The translations under genes were made by a program, and so were the position numbers. From the NCBI RefSeq assembly GCF_030272615.1, contig NC_081413.1:156739849-156803848 (forward strand): a DNA stretch of 64,000 nt. The letters are read 5' to 3'. Origin of the DNA: Cryptomeria japonica (lineage: Eukaryota > Streptophyta > Pinopsida > Cupressales > Cupressaceae). This document shows, piece after piece, positions 60,856 to 64,000 of the stretch (within the stretch, counting starts at the first letter, position 1; each line of letters starts with the position of its first letter). Under the pieces are notes generated by a model that was given only the letters and a program-made list of their open reading frames with translations, had not been told where the DNA came from and ran no database searches.

Positions 60856-62264
60856 TAGACACCTATTTCTGTCCACTTAATTAAATAAATTTTATGTGTT
60901 TAATTATCATTTATCCAACCATTAATTAATAAGATTTAATTAATGACTCGTTTATTCTATTCAGCTATTAATCAAATTTAATATTTGATTAATTAACCTT
61001 TCTTCTAATAATTGAATAAATCCTATTTATTTGATTAGAACCCCTTTCCATATTTAATTAAATTCATCTTCTGATATAAATAAATAAATATTTATTTATA
61101 AATTACCCTCCCACTTGTGTTTCCCTACAAATGCAAGTTGCACCCATTAATTGAAATAAATCATTTTATTTTAATTAAAAATCCTAATTTATCCCACTTG
61201 GATCCTCGTACAATATCCACTTGCACCCTAATCATTCTTCTAGAACCTCCTAAATCCCACTTAATTAAATAAAATCATATCCTAAACATTGTCACATTCC
61301 TAAGCAAAAACAAGTCACTTCTCAAACCCCCAAAGTCTTCAATAACCATTAAAGGCTCTTACATAAGCTATTAAGGGTTTTCTCCCTTCAAGAAAGTTAA
61401 CCTCCAAAGTCTTCAAAAAGAATTTATTACTCTTACAAGACTTCACTTCTCAACACACTAACCTTTGCACAAGAGTTTGTCCATTGGACAAAGTGTTTAT
61501 CCTTGGATAATAGCTTTATCTAATAACCTTGCCCATATGGGATTGCCCATCATGTCTCTCTAGCATTTAATGTTTCTTCCGTCTCCTCTCAAGACATCTC
61601 ATGGTGACACTTGTCAACATGGGATTAGGTTAAAAATCTCACATGGATTGAAAATCATTCAATCCTAGCCCTTCTTAAGCCAATTCAATCTTGGCCATCC
61701 AATTGACCATTTCTTCTATAAATAGCTCCCATTTCTTCATAATCAGGATCCCCAAGTTATTGTTTCCCAGGTTATTGCATCCAAGCTATAGCTAATTTAT
61801 TATGTAGGTTATCAAGGAGTCTCATTAGCCTCTCTTAGCAAGTTAGATCATTTAGAAGCATTTTAGTATTAGAATTATCATATTATTATAGCATACCATG
61901 TTAGTAGTATATCATCTTAATTCATCTTCAGGCTAGTTTAAATATCATTCTAATCTCATCATCTTGCACCATATCATAACTAGTTTCATATCAATATCAT
62001 GCTAAGATCTTAGTTGCACTTGCATTTAGATCTATTATCATTTGTATCCCTCATTCTTTGGGTAGTCATCCTAGAGATCAAGTGCTCATCCAAGTTGAGA
62101 GCCACCTTGATTTGAAAGATCCTTGAAGATAGAGAAGAATGGAACAATCTTAGGAGATGGATGATTAACTTGTTTTGTCATTTTTTATCTTTGTTTTGTT
62201 ATGTTTCATTGGTATACTTACTTGTCTATGTTATTGATTGGCTAACCCTCATTTCAGGTATACA
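60856..62264 (+). repeat. 5' LTR of element E (TGTAGACACC family, about 1.41 kb)
   Basis: Starts TGTAGACACCTATTTCTGTC, ends TTTCAGGTATACA, directly followed by a PBS. AT-rich palindromes occupy about 60880-61180. TATA box TATAAATAG at 61717-61725. Same family as the element A LTR and the solo LTR at 24175. The element continues beyond the window. Confidence 0.85.
61717..61725 (+). promoter_or_regulatory. TATA box of the element E LTR
   Basis: TATAAATAG in a CTTCTATAAATAGCTCCC context, about 860 bp into the LTR. The solo LTR has CTATAAATAG at the corresponding place on its own strand. Confidence 0.6.
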
Positions 62265-62286
62265 TTTTTGGCACCCACCGTGGGGC
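62265..62286 (+). promoter_or_regulatory. Primer-binding site of element E
   Basis: TTTTTGGCACCCACCGTGGG directly after the LTR end. TGGCACCCACCGTGGGG is the form often seen in Tat-type elements. Confidence 0.75.
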
Positions 62287-62379
62287 AACCCACTCATTCT
62301 AACAATTTTTTCCGTAGGTTCATGCCTTAAAAATAAAAAGAAAGTTTTAGCGCATAAAACATTTTCTTGTAGAGCATGC

Positions 62380-62600
62380 ATACTTTCTTCTGGCACATAC
62401 AAACTTTCTTCTAACGCATATAGTCTCTGTTATAGCAAATTTAATATTTATTCTAGTGCATATAATCTCTATTTTGGCACATATAATTTCTGTGGTAGTG
62501 CATATAATCTCTATTTTAGCACATATAATCTTTGTTTTAGCGCATATAAACTTTATTTTGGCACATATAGTCTTTCTTCTAGCGTACACAGTCTCTATTT
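62380..62600 (+). repeat. Short-period repeat GCACATATAATCTCTATTTT
   Basis: About ten units of roughly 17-20 bp alternating GCACATATA and GCGCATATA starts with a CTnTnTTTTAG end, in the leader just after the PBS. The open frame across it, on either strand, is a by-product of the repeat. Confidence 0.85.
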
Positions 62601-62739
62601 TGGTAGATTTAACATAGAGAGCAGGAAAAATTTGTAACCAGTTGGTAAATTAGGCTTGTAAATCCCACAATTATTCTAGATTTTTGGCTAACAAGTTTTG
62701 TGCAGGTTGTAACAGTGTTGTGCAGGTTCAAAAGGAGTT

Positions 62740-63340
62740 ACATTAGTTCTTTCTTACTTACTTTCTTTCAAAGTTAGTATAAAGCACTCATTTTTCTTTT
62801 TTTTGAAAAAGGTAAAAGGAACCTCATTTTCATTTAGTGCTTAAAAGGAATCAAAACTCTTATTTGGTGCTTAAAAGGAACTACATTTTTTCTTTCTTGC
62901 AAGGATAAAAAGAACAACAAATCAAACTTATTTATGCAAGGATAGTTCACATTTCATTTGGGCTCTTAAAAAGAACAAGACAACTTTCAATTTTACAAAA
63001 GGTAAAAAGAATTCACCTATTTTTCTTGCAAAGGTAAAAGGAAATTCATTGTCATTTTGGTGCTTAAAAAGAATTACACTTCTCTTTTTTTTGGTGCTTA
63101 AAAAGAATCACATTTTATTTCTTGCAAAGAGGTAAAAAGAAAAACAAATCAAACTTCCATTTTGCAAGTTAGGTTCACACTTCCTTTCGGTGCTCTCTGA
63201 AAAGAACATGGCAATCTTTCATTCTGCAAGGGATAAAATGAACAATCAACATCTCTTTGTGCAAGTTAAAATGAACAAACCACATATTCATTAGCAAAGC
63301 GATTTTATTTTGTTGACCAAGTTTGCTTTCAAAGTAAAAA
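62740..63340 (+). repeat. Degenerate repeats around GGTGCTTAAAAAGAA
   Basis: Units such as TGGTGCTTAAAAGGAA and TTGCAAAGGTAAAAAGAA recur about every 40-60 bp. They form a second leader repeat block. Confidence 0.7.
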
Positions 63341-64000
63341 ATAATTTCTATGTGGGACTAAAATGAACACCATGTTTGTTGGAGCAACATCTCCAAATAG
63401 CAGTTAGATCATCATTGCAATGAAGGATTAAAAGAAAAAGTTGTAAACCATGTCTCGAAAGTGATAGGCATAAGCTCTCCCCTTAATTGGGTGATCAAAA
63501 AGCCAAACTCAATATTTGAATGCTTTATTTCAATTCTTGCAATAAGATAAAACCTTTAGTAGGCCTTCCCTCCTGAGAAGCCCATAAGGCCGATGAGAGG
63601 GGAACGATCAAGTGGGGAACGACTTAAAGCCAAGTTTACCAACCCACTATAATCAAATGTGGATGGAGATGAAAATCACATCCAACGACATTGTGCATTG
63701 ATATCCTTCCCCCAGTATCCTTGAGATATGAAAAGCCTTTGTTTTAAAGGTTGGGAAGCCTCTTGAGGGAGTTTATCTTTTGCCACGCCGAATGGAATCC
63801 TTATTACAAGCTTTAGAATTAGAAGCTTTGCCGAGTTAGTAACCACACATTTGTAATATCATAGTGCAAGGGTGGGGAAGAATCCGCACCCAAGATACTC
63901 ACCATACATCTCCCAAGAAAATGATCCAATTGAGGAGAAATCCTCTTTGGTTCAACTTTTGGAAAAACGCAAAAAAACAAGCACAGCTTAAGGTGTGACA

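Larger units (their letters stand above)
62265..64000 (+). mobile_element. Leader region of element E, continuing past the window
   Basis: Long untranslated leader, no gag yet. It contains two families of short repeats (62380-62600 and 62740-63340). The last 0.6 kb (63341-64000) has no repeat or gene I recognise. Long leaders occur in Tat/Ogre elements. Confidence 0.7.

Noticed and set aside
62161-62637. 158-codon plus-strand frame with SAY/TYN repeats
   Set aside because: It starts in the LTR, crosses the PBS and follows the leader repeats; no gag features.

Overview
The window looks like intergenic DNA from a seed plant with a very large, retrotransposon-filled genome. A gymnosperm, most likely a conifer, is my inference from the dense nested LTR elements, long LTRs, heavily decayed copies and absence of any convincing intact host gene. 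I found no tRNA, rRNA or CRISPR locus. Almost everything can be assigned to retrotransposons, and most boundaries can be placed to the base because the insertions have TG...CA ends and 5-bp target-site duplications (TSDs).

Layout: (A) 1-9291, + strand: the 3' part of a Tat-type Ty3/gypsy element with RT, RNase H, second RNase H and integrase, then a long 3' region carrying an antisense, apparently spliced gene with a plant mobile domain (PMD), then a polypurine tract and 3' LTR. Next are a small Copia LTR (9610-9923) and a 5'-truncated minus-strand LINE (10073-12483). (B) 12601-30629, - strand: a full-length gypsy element with about 5-kb LTRs, TSD GTATA, interrupted in its 5' LTR by a solo LTR (24175-26027). 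After AT-rich host DNA come a SINE-like sequence (about 30930-31490) and a plus-strand LINE remnant (31790-32568, perhaps resuming 57768-58250). (D) 32569-57767, - strand: a gypsy element with gag and a protease remnant but no RT or integrase, holding a solo LTR of its own family (34486-35632). (C) 39664-56889, - strand: a relative of B inserted into D's 5' LTR, itself carrying a Copia solo LTR (45581-47104) in its integrase. From 58952 there is a Copia element (5' LTR plus gag remnant), cut at 60856 by the LTR and leader of another element of A's LTR family, which runs off the window.

The most striking result is that B and C each carry a long sense-strand reading frame of roughly 1000 codons INSIDE their LTRs, in addition to gag-pol. 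In B's 5' LTR it runs in one frame from an ATG at 29653 to a stop at 26573, broken only by nonsense codons. The same gene lies in B's 3' LTR and, clearly diverged, in both LTRs of C. I recognise no domain in it. Each LTR has a cluster of TTGAAC/GTTCAA motifs upstream of this gene. B and C also share an unusual order: protease, RNase H, RT, RNase H, integrase, with an in-frame TAG at the same place between the first RNase H block and RT in both families.

Nothing here looks translatable as it stands: every pol and accessory gene carries stops or frameshifts, mostly consistent with C-to-T decay of CAG, CAA, CGA and TGG codons. Functional statements therefore refer to ancestral elements.
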